From: Nonomuraea candida
Lineage (GTDB): Bacteria > Actinomycetota > Actinomycetes > Streptosporangiales > Streptosporangiaceae
NCBI RefSeq assembly: GCF_000725485.1
Contig: NZ_JOAG01000013.1
Span: forward strand, 119,586 to 183,585
DNA: 64,000 nucleotides
Direction: 5' to 3'
Shown: piece after piece, positions 17,051 to 24,625 of the stretch
Layout: every line of letters begins with the position of its first letter
Position numbering within the stretch: the first letter of the stretch is position 1
Notes under the pieces: model-generated
The model's database searches: none
The model's input: the letters and a program-made list of their open reading frames with translations, nothing else
Told to the model about the DNA's origin: nothing
Position numbers and translations under genes: made by a program

Positions 17051-18439
17051 TCAGTGCGCGCCCCGGTGCACGCACAGGAGCTGGTCGTGGGTGGCGTTCT
17101 TGTCGCGGTAGGCGATGATCGCGGGAGCCTCGGCGCTGTAGTGGCGCGGCAGCCGCTGGTCGGCGGTCCAGCCGGAGCCGTTGAAGCTGCTCCACCACAG
17201 GCTCTGGTCGCTCGCGCCGCGGTGCACGCAGTAGAGCCGGTCCTTGTAGACGGTCAGCGCGGGGCCCTCGGTGGCGTGGTGGGCGGGCAGCTTCTGGTCC
17301 GGGCTCCACTTCGAGCCGTCCCAGCGGGTCCACCACAGCGCGGTGTCGCCGCCGACGCCGCGGTGCACGCAGTAGAGGTGGCCGCGGTAGACGGCCAGCG
17401 CCGGGGCCGCGTCGGTGGCGTGCTGCGGCAGCCGCTCGTCCGGGCTCCAGTTCGAGCCGTCCCAGCGGGCCCACCACAGCGCGGTGTCGCCGCCCGCGCC
17501 GCGGTGCACGCAGTAGAGCTGCCCGTCGTACGCGGCCAGCGCCGGAGCGGCGTCGGTGGCGTGCTGCGGCAGCCGCTCGTCCGAGCTCCAGTTCGAGCCG
17601 TCCCAGCGCGTCCACCACAGCGCCGCGTCGCCCTCCGCGCCGCGGTGCACGCAGTAGAGCTGCCCGTCGTACGCGGTGAGCGCGGGCCCGGTCGCGCTGT
17701 AGTGACCGGGGAAGCCCTGGTCCTCGCTCCACCCCTCTTCCGCGTCGTAGACCGCCCACCACAGGCCGACGTCGCCGCCGGCGCCCCGGTGGGCGAGGTA
17801 GAGCCGGTCCTGGAACTCGGCCAGCGCCGGGTTCGCCACGCTGAAGTGGTCGATGAAGCGCTGGTCCTGGCTCCAGCCCTCGCCCGGCTCGTGGACCGTC
17901 CAGTACAGGCTCGTGTCGCCGCCGCTCTCGCGGGCCGGGACGAGCATGCCGGGCGCGGTCCAGGGCGAGGCCAGCTTGACCCCGTACGGGCGGGCGATCG
18001 AGGCGATCCAGTCCGACTTGGCGCGTACGGCGCGCTCGACGATCGGCCCCAGCCAGGCCCCGAGCACGGCGCCCGTGGTCTCGCCGATGAGCTGCGGGAT
18101 CTCGGCGGCCAGCAGCGCGGCCGACTCGTTGAGGTGGACCTCGTAGCCCCACCACCTGGCCACCGGCCAGACCTCGGCGCCCATGGTGCGCAGCTCGCGC
18201 TGGAAGCCGCGGAAGCGCTCCTGGTCCTTGGTGGTGAGCTCGGCGATCTGCCGCTCGCTCTCCTGCCTGGCCTCGATCGCCTCGCGGCCCGGAGCGTCGT
18301 CCAGCAGCTCGGTCTCGACGGCCGCGTCCACGACGGCCGAGGCCACGGGGTCGTCCTGGGCGGCGTGCAGCAGCGCCGCCTCTTCCCCGAGCGCCGTGTC
18401 GTCGGTCCTCGTCTTGTCGGCCCGGATATCGTCAGTCAT
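17051..18439 (-). CDS. Probable six-bladed beta-propeller repeat protein with helical N-terminal domain
   Basis: A 462-residue protein. Residues 1 to ~150 are acidic and helical (AALLHAAQDDP, TTKDQERFRGFQRELRTMG, a Gly/Ala-rich hairpin GETTGAVLGAWLGP). From ~170 onward there are ~46-residue repeats with the signature (G/N/K)WSxDxxLPxH…PAL…YDGxLYCVHRG…D..LWWxxWDGS. Five are complete. The first element is a C-terminal half-blade (SGGDTSLYWTVHE) and the last an N-terminal half, so circular closure would give six blades. Such Trp-rich repeats occur in sugar-binding propellers. Blades 3 and 4 are nearly identical, also at DNA level, pointing to recent duplication. No signal peptide is visible. Binding target unknown. 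Confidence 0.8.
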   Translation of the reverse strand: MTDDIRADKTRTDDTALGEEAALLHAAQDDPVASAVVDAAVETELLDDAPGREAIEARQESERQIAELTTKDQERFRGFQRELRTMGAEVWPVARWWGYEVHLNESAALLAAEIPQLIGETTGAVLGAWLGPIVERAVRAKSDWIASIARPYGVKLASPWTAPGMLVPARESGGDTSLYWTVHEPGEGWSQDQRFIDHFSVANPALAEFQDRLYLAHRGAGGDVGLWWAVYDAEEGWSEDQGFPGHYSATGPALTAYDGQLYCVHRGAEGDAALWWTRWDGSNWSSDERLPQHATDAAPALAAYDGQLYCVHRGAGGDTALWWARWDGSNWSPDERLPQHATDAAPALAVYRGHLYCVHRGVGGDTALWWTRWDGSKWSPDQKLPAHHATEGPALTVYKDRLYCVHRGASDQSLWWSSFNGSGWTADQRLPRHYSAEAPAIIAYRDKNATHDQLLCVHRGAH

Positions 18440-18638
18440 TTCCAGCCCCCTGGAGTGATAGATGCGCGAACTTCGCCATCGTAACCAGGAGTAGTGATTC
18501 GATTACTCTAGGGCTGTATCGTTCCTAGTAAAGACCATCTGGCACAACGTGTCGGTATCCCCCACTCCCCGCCCCTGGACGATCTTCGCCGGGTACGCTC
18601 CCTGACATCACCCCCTCTATCCCGGGAAGGCGCCCCTG

Positions 18639-19427
18639 ATGACCGATCGCCCGCTCGACATCGACACCGGCATCCCCAGCCCCGCCCGCATCTACGACCT
18701 GTGGCTGGGTGGCAAGGACAACTACGAGATCGACCGGGTCGTGAGCGAGCAGATCCTCGCCGCCGTGCCCGAGCTGCCGGTGCTCGCGCGGACGAACAGG
18801 GAGTTCCTCGGCCGCGCGGTGCGGCACATGGCCGGGGAGGCCGGCATCCGCCAGTTCCTCGACATCGGCACCGGCATCCCCACCGCGAACAACACCCACC
18901 AGGTCGCCCAGTCGGTGGCGCCCGAGAGCCGCGTCGTCTACGTGGACAACGACCCGATGGTCCTGGCGCACGCGCGGGCCCTGCTGCGCGGCTCGGAGGA
19001 GGGCTCGACCGCGTTCCTGGACGCCGACCTGCGCGAGCCCGACAAGATCCTGGCCGCCGCCGGCGAGCACCTCGCCTTCGACCGGCCGATCGGCCTCACC
19101 CTCCTCGGCGTCGTCGACTTCCTGCCCGACACCGGCGAGGCCCGCGAGATCATCCGGCGCCTGATGGCGGCCATGGCCCCCGGCAGCCACCTCGCCATCT
19201 CCCACGGGCTGGTGGGCAAGCAGCTCGAAGAGGGGGTGCGGCACTGGAACGAGAGCGGCGGCAGCCCGATGACGCTCCGCACCCTGGAGGAGGTCACCGG
19301 CTTCTTCGACGGCCTGGAGCTGCTGGAGCCGGGCGTGGTCCCGCTGCCGCGCTGGCGCCCCGTGCCCGAGACGCTGTATGCCGACCACGAGGCGGTGTAC
19401 TACGCGGGCGTCGGCCGCAAGCCCTGA
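18639..19427 (+). CDS. SAM-dependent methyltransferase, DUF574 (Methyltransf_19) family
   Basis: A 262-residue cytoplasmic protein of an actinomycete-specific methyltransferase family (PF04672). Hallmarks are the N-terminal PSPARIYDLWLGGKDNYEID block, the SAM-binding loop FLDIGTGIPTANNTH, acidic ribose-binding VVYVDNDPMV, and FLDADLREP. Length is normal for the family. The methyl acceptor is unknown. gggaagg lies before ATG 18639. It stands alone, divergent from the propeller gene. Confidence 0.9.
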   Translation: MTDRPLDIDTGIPSPARIYDLWLGGKDNYEIDRVVSEQILAAVPELPVLARTNREFLGRAVRHMAGEAGIRQFLDIGTGIPTANNTHQVAQSVAPESRVVYVDNDPMVLAHARALLRGSEEGSTAFLDADLREPDKILAAAGEHLAFDRPIGLTLLGVVDFLPDTGEAREIIRRLMAAMAPGSHLAISHGLVGKQLEEGVRHWNESGGSPMTLRTLEEVTGFFDGLELLEPGVVPLPRWRPVPETLYADHEAVYYAGVGRKP

Positions 19428-19709
19428 CGGGCCGGCGGCGCCCGCCCGTACGCGCACCCCATCCGTCACCACCGTGACCAGGACGGTGGTGACGGCCCCC
19501 GTAGGGGTGGGCGTGCGGGATCAGCAGTTGCGGATGGACCAGACCGGCGTCCAGTCGTATTCGTGCACCGCCGAATAGTCGGGCTGAAAGGAATGCAGCC
19601 ACGTCAAAAGACTGGACGGGGCGGCGGCGCCAGGGCATCGTGTTTCGGGGTGCGCCGAAACACGGAGGCTGGCGCCGCGAGCACCAGCATTGCGGGGGGC
19701 GACGCTCTG
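19428..19709. other. Intergenic, no firm gene
   Basis: This 282-base gap has no supported gene. The minus strand can be read as a Trp-rich tail ending WTPVWSIRNC before a stop at about 19523, but it has no credible start or Shine-Dalgarno sequence. It could be a remnant or chance. Confidence 0.5.
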
Positions 19710-20696
19710 GTGACTTTACGCATTCATTTTTCGGGGGACGACCTGGCCCGGGTCCGGGTGGCTCCGGGCCCCGACATTCTGTGGGAGGTGCTGCTCAGCG
19801 TTCATCTGCTGGGCCGGCGTGAGGGCGTCGCGGTGTTCGACGGGTGGCGGCGCCGGGCGCGGCGGGCGCTCAGCCCGGAGCTGCGGACGTTGTTCGCGCT
19901 CGCTCCGCCGTGGGGCTACTCGGCGGACTTCCTGACGCCGCCGGAGGCGCCCGACGACATCGACGCCGCCGTGGAGGCGGTGCTCGCCACGCCACGGGCC
20001 CGGCTGCGCCACGACATCGACCAGCTGGCCGGCCCTCCCCGGGCGGACCTGGCCGACCTGCGCCGCGGCCGCCCGGCGGCGCTGCGGCAGCTCGGCGCGA
20101 GCCTGAAGGGCTATCACCGCCGCGCCGTCGCCCCGTACTGGGACGCCATCGACGCCGAGGTGCGGGCGGAGCGCGCCCGGCTGGCGCGGGAGTTCCTCAA
20201 GGGCGGGACCGAGGCCGTGCTGACGGCGCTGCGGCCGTTCGCGATCTGGCAGCCGCCGGTGCTGCGCCTGCCTCGCCACCCCGCCGAGCGGGACGTGCAC
20301 CTCGGCGGCCGCGGCCTGATCCTGACGCCGTCCTTCTTCTGCTGGCGCGCGCCGACCACGCTGAAGGAGCACGACGACCCGCAGGTGCTGGTCTACCCGA
20401 TCGAGCACGATCCGGCGTGGCCGGCCGACGACCCGGCGGAGGCGGCGCGCTCGCTGGGCAGGCTGCTGGGCAGCACCCGGGCCAGCGTGCTGGAGGCCGT
20501 GGCGGAGACGCCGGCCACGACCACCGACATCGCCCGGCGTGCCGACATCTCCCTGGCCTCCGCCAGCGAGCACGCCAGGGCGCTCAAGGACGCCGGGCTG
20601 CTCACCGCCAGCCGGCAGGGGAACCGGGTCTACCACGTCCTGACCAAGCTGGGCGCACGCCTGCTCCACGGCCCCGCCGCCGACCGCGCGGGGTAG
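19710..20696 (+). CDS. Winged-helix transcriptional regulator (ArsR-like C-terminus)
   Basis: A 328-residue protein. The likely start is GTG 19710 after ggggggc. The first ~240 residues are a helix-rich domain of unknown ligand specificity (DILWEVLLSVHLLGRR, LKGYHRRAVAPYWDAIDAEV, a beta-hairpin at GGRGLILTPSFFCWR). The C-terminal ~70 residues are an ArsR/MarR-type winged helix: TTTDIARRADISLASASEHA, then LKDAGLLTASRQGNRVYHVL. This arrangement is common in actinomycete one-component regulators. It lies directly upstream of the broken ABC exporter and its 21-base palindrome, so it may have controlled that exporter. Confidence 0.78.
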   Translation: MTLRIHFSGDDLARVRVAPGPDILWEVLLSVHLLGRREGVAVFDGWRRRARRALSPELRTLFALAPPWGYSADFLTPPEAPDDIDAAVEAVLATPRARLRHDIDQLAGPPRADLADLRRGRPAALRQLGASLKGYHRRAVAPYWDAIDAEVRAERARLAREFLKGGTEAVLTALRPFAIWQPPVLRLPRHPAERDVHLGGRGLILTPSFFCWRAPTTLKEHDDPQVLVYPIEHDPAWPADDPAEAARSLGRLLGSTRASVLEAVAETPATTTDIARRADISLASASEHARALKDAGLLTASRQGNRVYHVLTKLGARLLHGPAADRAG

Positions 20697-20814
20697 CGCG
20701 ACCGGGGGGAAGCGGGGCCGGGGGAAGCGCGCCCGGGAAAGGCGGGCATCCGGGGAAGGCGGGCATCCGGGGAAGCGCGCGCCCGGGGAAGGTGAGCGTC
20801 CGCCGTGATCCGGG

Positions 20815-20835
20815 CCGCTAGATCCGATCTAGCGG
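20815..20835. promoter_or_regulatory. 21-base palindromic operator upstream of the broken exporter
   Basis: Two 9-base arms (ccgctagat / atctagcgg) are separated by ccg. A further half-site (gatctagcg) follows immediately. The site lies ~100 bases before the truncated ATPase start and fits a TetR- or ArsR-type operator. Confidence 0.65.
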
Positions 20836-20936
20836 GTGATCTAGCGCCTCCTGGGCGAAAGGGGGCGATGGCCCCTCCTGGCTCTCACTCCGCGCTCTCG
20901 CGCGAGCTTCCATGACTCCCACTGAAGGACGGAACC

Positions 20937-21086
20937 ATGCCAGATCTGGCGATACAGACCAGCGGCCTGGTCAAGGTCTTCGGCGACACGCGCGCCGTGG
21001 ACGGCCTCGACCTCGCCGTGCCCGCCGGCGCCGTGTACGGGGTCCTCGGGCCCAACGGCGCGGGCAAGCCGAAGACAGGATTGTGA
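20937..21086 (+). pseudogene. ABC exporter ATPase (DrrA-like), N-terminal remnant
   Basis: Forty-nine residues of a DrrA-type ABC ATPase: [19 protein letters not shown], then the Walker A motif GPNGAGK. Instead of the expected TT after the Lys, the frame reads PKTGL and stops. aagga precedes ATG 20937. The C-terminal ~30 residues of the same kind of protein lie at 25562-25657, followed by the cognate permease. About 230 central residues are missing altogether, so the gene was interrupted with loss of its middle. A product cannot function as an ATPase. Confidence 0.88.
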
Positions 21087-21226
21087 CACTTTAGTTACGT
21101 TGAGTACGGCTACCCGCTCAGCGTGGCTCGCTGGCTCTGTATGGCAAGTTCACTCGGCATAGAGGAGGCAGCGACGCTTGGGCCGCTCCTCCCCCTGCTC
21201 CCGCTAGATGCCGCCTCCGGGACTGT

Positions 21227-21330
21227 CAGGCGGGTTCTGTCAAGGATGGCTTCGCGTGTACGTGCCCCGGTGACCTTCCGCCTCACGTCGTTGTCCAACG
21301 TGCGCAGCCATCCTTGACAGGTTCCGCCTG
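21227..21330. repeat. Long imperfect inverted repeat at left end of island
   Basis: Arms at 21227-21251 and 21306-21330 match over 25 bases with three mismatches; the inner 14 bases (tgtcaaggatggct / agccatccttgaca) are perfect. The 54-base loop can pair further (cgcgtgtacgt with acgtgcgc). It lies in the 335-base non-coding stretch before the DUF397 gene. It could be an element end, a recombination site or a structured RNA. Confidence 0.85.
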
Positions 21331-21421
21331 CCCCGGAAAATCAGGCATCGGGTGCAGGGGATACGGCGAGAACCTGGCCACGGCTGGCGATCAGCCTGAC
21401 TTGGCCGGCCGCAACCCCGCC

Positions 21422-21622
21422 CTAGGGCCGGAACTCACCCGCGATCACTCCCCGGGTGAAGGCGTCCCACTCGCTCGGGGTGAAGACGAGGCAGGGGCCG
21501 TTGCGGTCCTTGCTGTCACGCACGACGACCACTCCGGGGAGATTGGTCGCCACTTCAACGCAGTTGTTGCCGCTACCGCTGAAGCTACTCTTGTGGAACT
21601 CGGCCTGCGAGAGATCGATCAT
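21422..21622 (-). CDS. DUF397 protein
   Basis: A 66-residue protein of the DUF397 family: AEFHKSSFSGSGNNCVEVA, a VVVVRDSKD strand, and the ending FTPSEWDAFTRGVIAGEF. These proteins are found next to XRE/DUF5753 regulators in actinomycetes and are thought to act with them as paired regulators. The ATG overlaps the regulator's stop by ATGA. It is the last gene on the leftward arm of the island. The lone Cys is conserved in the family. Confidence 0.9.
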   Translation of the reverse strand: MIDLSQAEFHKSSFSGSGNNCVEVATNLPGVVVVRDSKDRNGPCLVFTPSEWDAFTRGVIAGEFRP

Positions 21623-22395
21623 GAGATGTAGTCGTCCTTGATTTCCGTGATCAGCCGAATCGAATCCTCTGGGGACAGGGCAGCCGTGGTGATCTGCTCC
21701 AAAATCACCCTACAGCGCTCGATTTGATCACTACTCTCCACGTAGACATCGCCGCCCACTCCTTCCACATAGACGACGTCTGGATCTACATCGTCAGCGA
21801 AACTCAGGAGGGTGAAGGCCCCCTCCAGCCCGGCATGGTGACCGGCGCTGAATGGAAGCACCCTGATAGAGATGTTCGGTCGCCTGGCGGAGATCAGCAA
21901 AGCCCCGAGCTGCTCAAGCATGACCTCCCGACCACCGATAGGACGGCGGAGGACCCCCTCGTCGATGATCGCGTCAAGTTGCGGCGCGTCTGGACGACTC
22001 AACAGAGTCCGGCGAGCCATTCGGGCCATGACACGGCGCTGCACTTCTTCTTGAGTGCGATGTTGAGCGATGACCGTGCGCGCGTAGTCCTCGGTCTGGA
22101 GAAGTCCGGGAATGAGCTGGACCTCCCACTGCCAGATCAAGGACGCGTCGTCTTCCAGGCCGATGTAAGAACCTGTGAACACGTCAGAGTAGGCGGTCCA
22201 CCATCCACGCTGGCGGGCTTCGCTCGCCAACTGGACCAAACGGGCCCTGTCACTTGAGTTCATCCCGTACAGATCGCAGGCCGCCATCACATCGGCACGG
22301 CTGGGGGCGTGCGCCGGTTCGGTCAACAGTCCGCAGTCTGGGCCCATGTGCCAGTGACGATGGATGTCGGAGAGCTGGGCATGGGGCGCGATCAA
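21619..22395 (-). CDS. XRE/DUF5753 regulator lacking its helix-turn-helix
   Basis: A 258-residue protein with a full DUF5753 ligand-domain pattern: EARQRGWWTAYSDVF, GLEDDASLIWQWEVQLIPGL, LLQTEDYAR, ILDEG-like IIDEGVLRRPIGG, ISIRVLPFSAGHHAGLEG and VYVEG. Relatives carry ~60 residues of XRE helix-turn-helix first. Here the N-terminus (TTG 22395, then IAPHAQLSDIHRHWHMGPD) shows no HTH, and only its last helices survive (APSRADVMAACDLYG). No HTH is readable in other frames just upstream. It is either a degraded regulator or a partner-dependent co-regulator. Paired with DUF397 by ATGA overlap. Confidence 0.85.
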   Translation of the reverse strand: MIAPHAQLSDIHRHWHMGPDCGLLTEPAHAPSRADVMAACDLYGMNSSDRARLVQLASEARQRGWWTAYSDVFTGSYIGLEDDASLIWQWEVQLIPGLLQTEDYARTVIAQHRTQEEVQRRVMARMARRTLLSRPDAPQLDAIIDEGVLRRPIGGREVMLEQLGALLISARRPNISIRVLPFSAGHHAGLEGAFTLLSFADDVDPDVVYVEGVGGDVYVESSDQIERCRVILEQITTAALSPEDSIRLITEIKDDYIS

Positions 22396-22786
22396 GCGGA
22401 CGCGAAGTGATCTACCGCCCCAATCGGGGCGGTTACGAGCTGGGGTGAAGTCCGAGCAGCTACTGCCTGAGCTGCTTGTGGGGAAGCTTCACCCCGGATG
22501 GCGGCAACGCGGTGATGCTCCTCTGGGAGGGGGTTGAGCGCCCGCGTTGCCGCCCTTGAGCCCTCACGAGATGGAGGTGATCGAAAACAGTTGTTGCGAC
22601 AGTCCGAGCATTGCAGCCAAAACAACAAAGAAGCCGGTCTATGTCCACACGCCAACAAGTAGGGCCGAGAGGTCATGAATCGCCATGGCCCACAAAACCA
22701 CAGCAATGACCAATTAGGGGTGAATGACTTAAACGAGCGCAAATATATGCAGCCCCGGCGGGCTGATAGAACACCAAGGAGGTACT
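22396..22786. promoter_or_regulatory. Divergent control region of the island
   Basis: This stretch of 391 bases separates the leftward regulator pair from the rightward radical SAM operon. A TATATG at about 22744 upstream of GTG 22787 is a plausible -10 element. Hairpin-prone stretches occur (ggcaacgcgg…ccgcgttgcc around 22500-22550). A 35-codon frame at 22571 is listed separately. Nothing else is supported. Confidence 0.4.
22571..22678 (+). CDS. Possible short peptide upstream of the radical SAM gene
   Basis: A 35-codon frame beginning MEVIENSCCDSPSIAA and ending TSRAERS. It lies about 110 bases before the radical SAM start, where precursor peptides for radical SAM maturases are often found. 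It has two adjacent Cys and several Ser/Thr/Lys. There is no convincing Shine-Dalgarno sequence (only acgag), and the opposite strand is also open, so it may be chance. Confidence 0.2.
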   Translation: MEVIENSCCDSPSIAAKTTKKPVYVHTPTSRAERS

Positions 22787-23761
22787 GTGCAGCAACACGA
22801 TCTTCTCAACTTCGTATGGTGGGAGATCACAGGTAAGTGCCAGCTTTCCTGCGATCACTGCTACGCGTCCTCAGGCCCTGACGGGACGCAGGGAACGATG
22901 ACCGTCGCCGACTGGCAGCGCGCCATCACTCAAAGCCGGGACGTCGGCGCGACACTGGGACAATTCATTGGGGGCGAGCCCACGCTGCACCCGGCGTTGC
23001 CCCGCCTCGTGCGGCACGCGCTCGACACCGGGATGGAGGTCGAGATCTATACGAACCTCGTCCATGTCACATCGGCGCTGTGGGAGACGTTCAGCCTGCC
23101 GGGCGTGCGACTCGCAACATCCTACTATTCCGATCACTCGGACGAACATGAGGCGGTCACCAAGCGTCCCACACTCAGGGTCACCACGAAGAACATCGTC
23201 CGCGCTCGTGAGATGGGCATCCCGCTTCGGGCGGGCGTCATCGGGGTTCTCGACCAGCAGCGCGCTACCCAGGCCCTAGCGGTTCTGGAAGAGCTAGGCG
23301 TTCAGGAGATCGGCTACGACGACCTTCGAGAAGTCGGTCGTGGCGTGCGGGAACAAGGCCCCAGCGTGGCCCAACTGTGCGGCCACTGCGGGGACCGGCA
23401 GGTCGCCATCTCCCCCACGGGGGATGTCTGGCCGTGCGTGTTCTCCCGCTGGCTGCCTGCCGGTAACGTTCGACGAACATCACTGTTCGGTATCCTCGCC
23501 GGAGAGAAGTTCACACAGATCACAAACGAGCTGCAAGCGGAGTTCAGGCTACGTCAGCGCGGGGCGTGCAAGCCCAACCAGCCATGTAGGCCCGATCCGT
23601 GCAGCCCGGACTGTAGCCCTTCCTGCGCGCCGCAGCGCAACTGCCGTCCCGCGAACAACTGCCAACCGAACTACGTGTGCGGCCCGTGCGCACCCAAGGA
23701 TCAGAACTGCAATCCGGTAAGAAACTGCCAGCCGAACAAGTGCCGCCCTACGGGTAAGTAA
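22787..23761 (+). CDS. Radical SAM protein with Cys/Pro/Asn-rich C-terminal tail
   Basis: A 324-residue radical SAM enzyme. The [4Fe-4S] motif is CxxxCxxC (Cys18, Cys22, Cys25 in GKCQLSCDHCY), followed by GGEP (IGGEPTLHP) and the expected barrel strands. A SPASM/twitch-like segment has CGHCGDRQVAISPTGDVWPC, suited to an auxiliary cluster. The last ~65 residues are unusual: about 13 Cys in repeated CxPN/CxPxxC units (ACKPNQPC, RNCRPANNC, RNCQPNKC). This tail may bind metal or be a fused substrate. GTG 22787 has aaggaggt just upstream. First gene of a three-gene operon (gaps 10 and 2 bases). Its closest functional class is peptide or small-molecule maturases; the real substrate is unknown. Confidence 0.88.
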   Translation: MQQHDLLNFVWWEITGKCQLSCDHCYASSGPDGTQGTMTVADWQRAITQSRDVGATLGQFIGGEPTLHPALPRLVRHALDTGMEVEIYTNLVHVTSALWETFSLPGVRLATSYYSDHSDEHEAVTKRPTLRVTTKNIVRAREMGIPLRAGVIGVLDQQRATQALAVLEELGVQEIGYDDLREVGRGVREQGPSVAQLCGHCGDRQVAISPTGDVWPCVFSRWLPAGNVRRTSLFGILAGEKFTQITNELQAEFRLRQRGACKPNQPCRPDPCSPDCSPSCAPQRNCRPANNCQPNYVCGPCAPKDQNCNPVRNCQPNKCRPTGK

Positions 23762-23771
23762 GGGAAACGAC

Positions 23772-24623
23772 ATGGCCAGCCGACACCGTCATCCCGAGTC
23801 CGGACAACGCGCGTTCCTTCGACGCATCCTTGCTGAAGGAGCGGATCGACTAGGCGTGTCCTTGATCGGGGAAGCGGTGTTCGGCTGGCATGACCGCACA
23901 ATCGGGTCGGCTTCCGCCACCGAGCGGTGCCGGTTCTGGCTTCGCGCAACTGCCGAACAACGGGACTGGGCGCACGGCGAAGCATGGACCGGAAATCGTG
24001 ATGCTGCGACCATCAAAGGTGTCCCAAAGCCTGAACTAATTGCTCGCACCGATTGGGATGAGCCTCCCGTATCTATATACGCGGAACTGCTGACTTATAT
24101 CTCTGATGCGCCTTGTTCCAGCTCTCCCGAACTGACCGAACCCTTGACATTGGCCTCTTCCTGGTGGGTGGGCCTACGTGCTGCGATGGATGTGCTTGCC
24201 GAGCATCCCACCGCGCGAGGTGAGCATGATCCGTGGGCGCTGGTCCGGAGGGTCGAAGTCTTCTATGGCCAGCCGCTCAATATGCCGAAGGCCCCGGCCC
24301 TGCGTACCGAACACACCGATCTACACTGGTCCAACTTGACCTGTCCGCGCCTGTGGCTGCTGGATTGGGAACACTGGGGCATGGCCCCTGCCGGATACGG
24401 TGCGGCTGTCCTCTACCTGCACAGTTTCATGGTCCCTGATACGGCCGCCCATGTGCGTACAGTATTCGCTGATGTTCTCGACACGCCTACTGGTCGTCTT
24501 GCGCAGCTCTCTGCGGCGGCACATATCCTCGATCGTGCCGACCGGAGCGATGACTACGCGACTCTTGCCGATCCAGTACGCGCCCACGCTGCCCGGCTGC
24601 TTCAGCTCGCAGGAAGACATTAG
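23772..24623 (+). CDS. Aminoglycoside phosphotransferase (APH)-like kinase
   Basis: A 283-residue protein with the APH/choline kinase catalytic pattern HTDLHWSN (HxDxxxxN) and metal-binding DWEHWG. The N-terminal ATP-binding lobe is divergent: no clear Gly loop, though a VSLIGEAVFGWHDRTIGS stretch precedes a strand (RFWLRAT) that could supply the Lys/Arg function. It could phosphorylate a small molecule or be a catalytically weak member. It sits between the radical SAM and ATPase genes, 10 bases after the former, so it probably acts in the same pathway. It is not evidence of antibiotic resistance by itself. Confidence 0.8.
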   Translation: MASRHRHPESGQRAFLRRILAEGADRLGVSLIGEAVFGWHDRTIGSASATERCRFWLRATAEQRDWAHGEAWTGNRDAATIKGVPKPELIARTDWDEPPVSIYAELLTYISDAPCSSSPELTEPLTLASSWWVGLRAAMDVLAEHPTARGEHDPWALVRRVEVFYGQPLNMPKAPALRTEHTDLHWSNLTCPRLWLLDWEHWGMAPAGYGAAVLYLHSFMVPDTAAHVRTVFADVLDTPTGRLAQLSAAAHILDRADRSDDYATLADPVRAHAARLLQLAGRH

Positions 24624-24625
24624 CC

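Noticed and set aside
19523..19640. Minus-strand tail ending WTPVWSIRNC
   Set aside because: It looks protein-like but has no start codon with a ribosome-binding site; kept only as a note in the intergenic entry.
22460..22648. Minus-strand frame with a CCFGC motif opposite the candidate peptide
   Set aside because: It has no Shine-Dalgarno sequence, its C-terminal half is unconvincing, and it lies within the divergent promoter region.
23772..24623. Antibiotic resistance gene
   Set aside because: The APH-like fold alone does not show aminoglycoside resistance. The N-terminal lobe is divergent and the operon context points to a different pathway.
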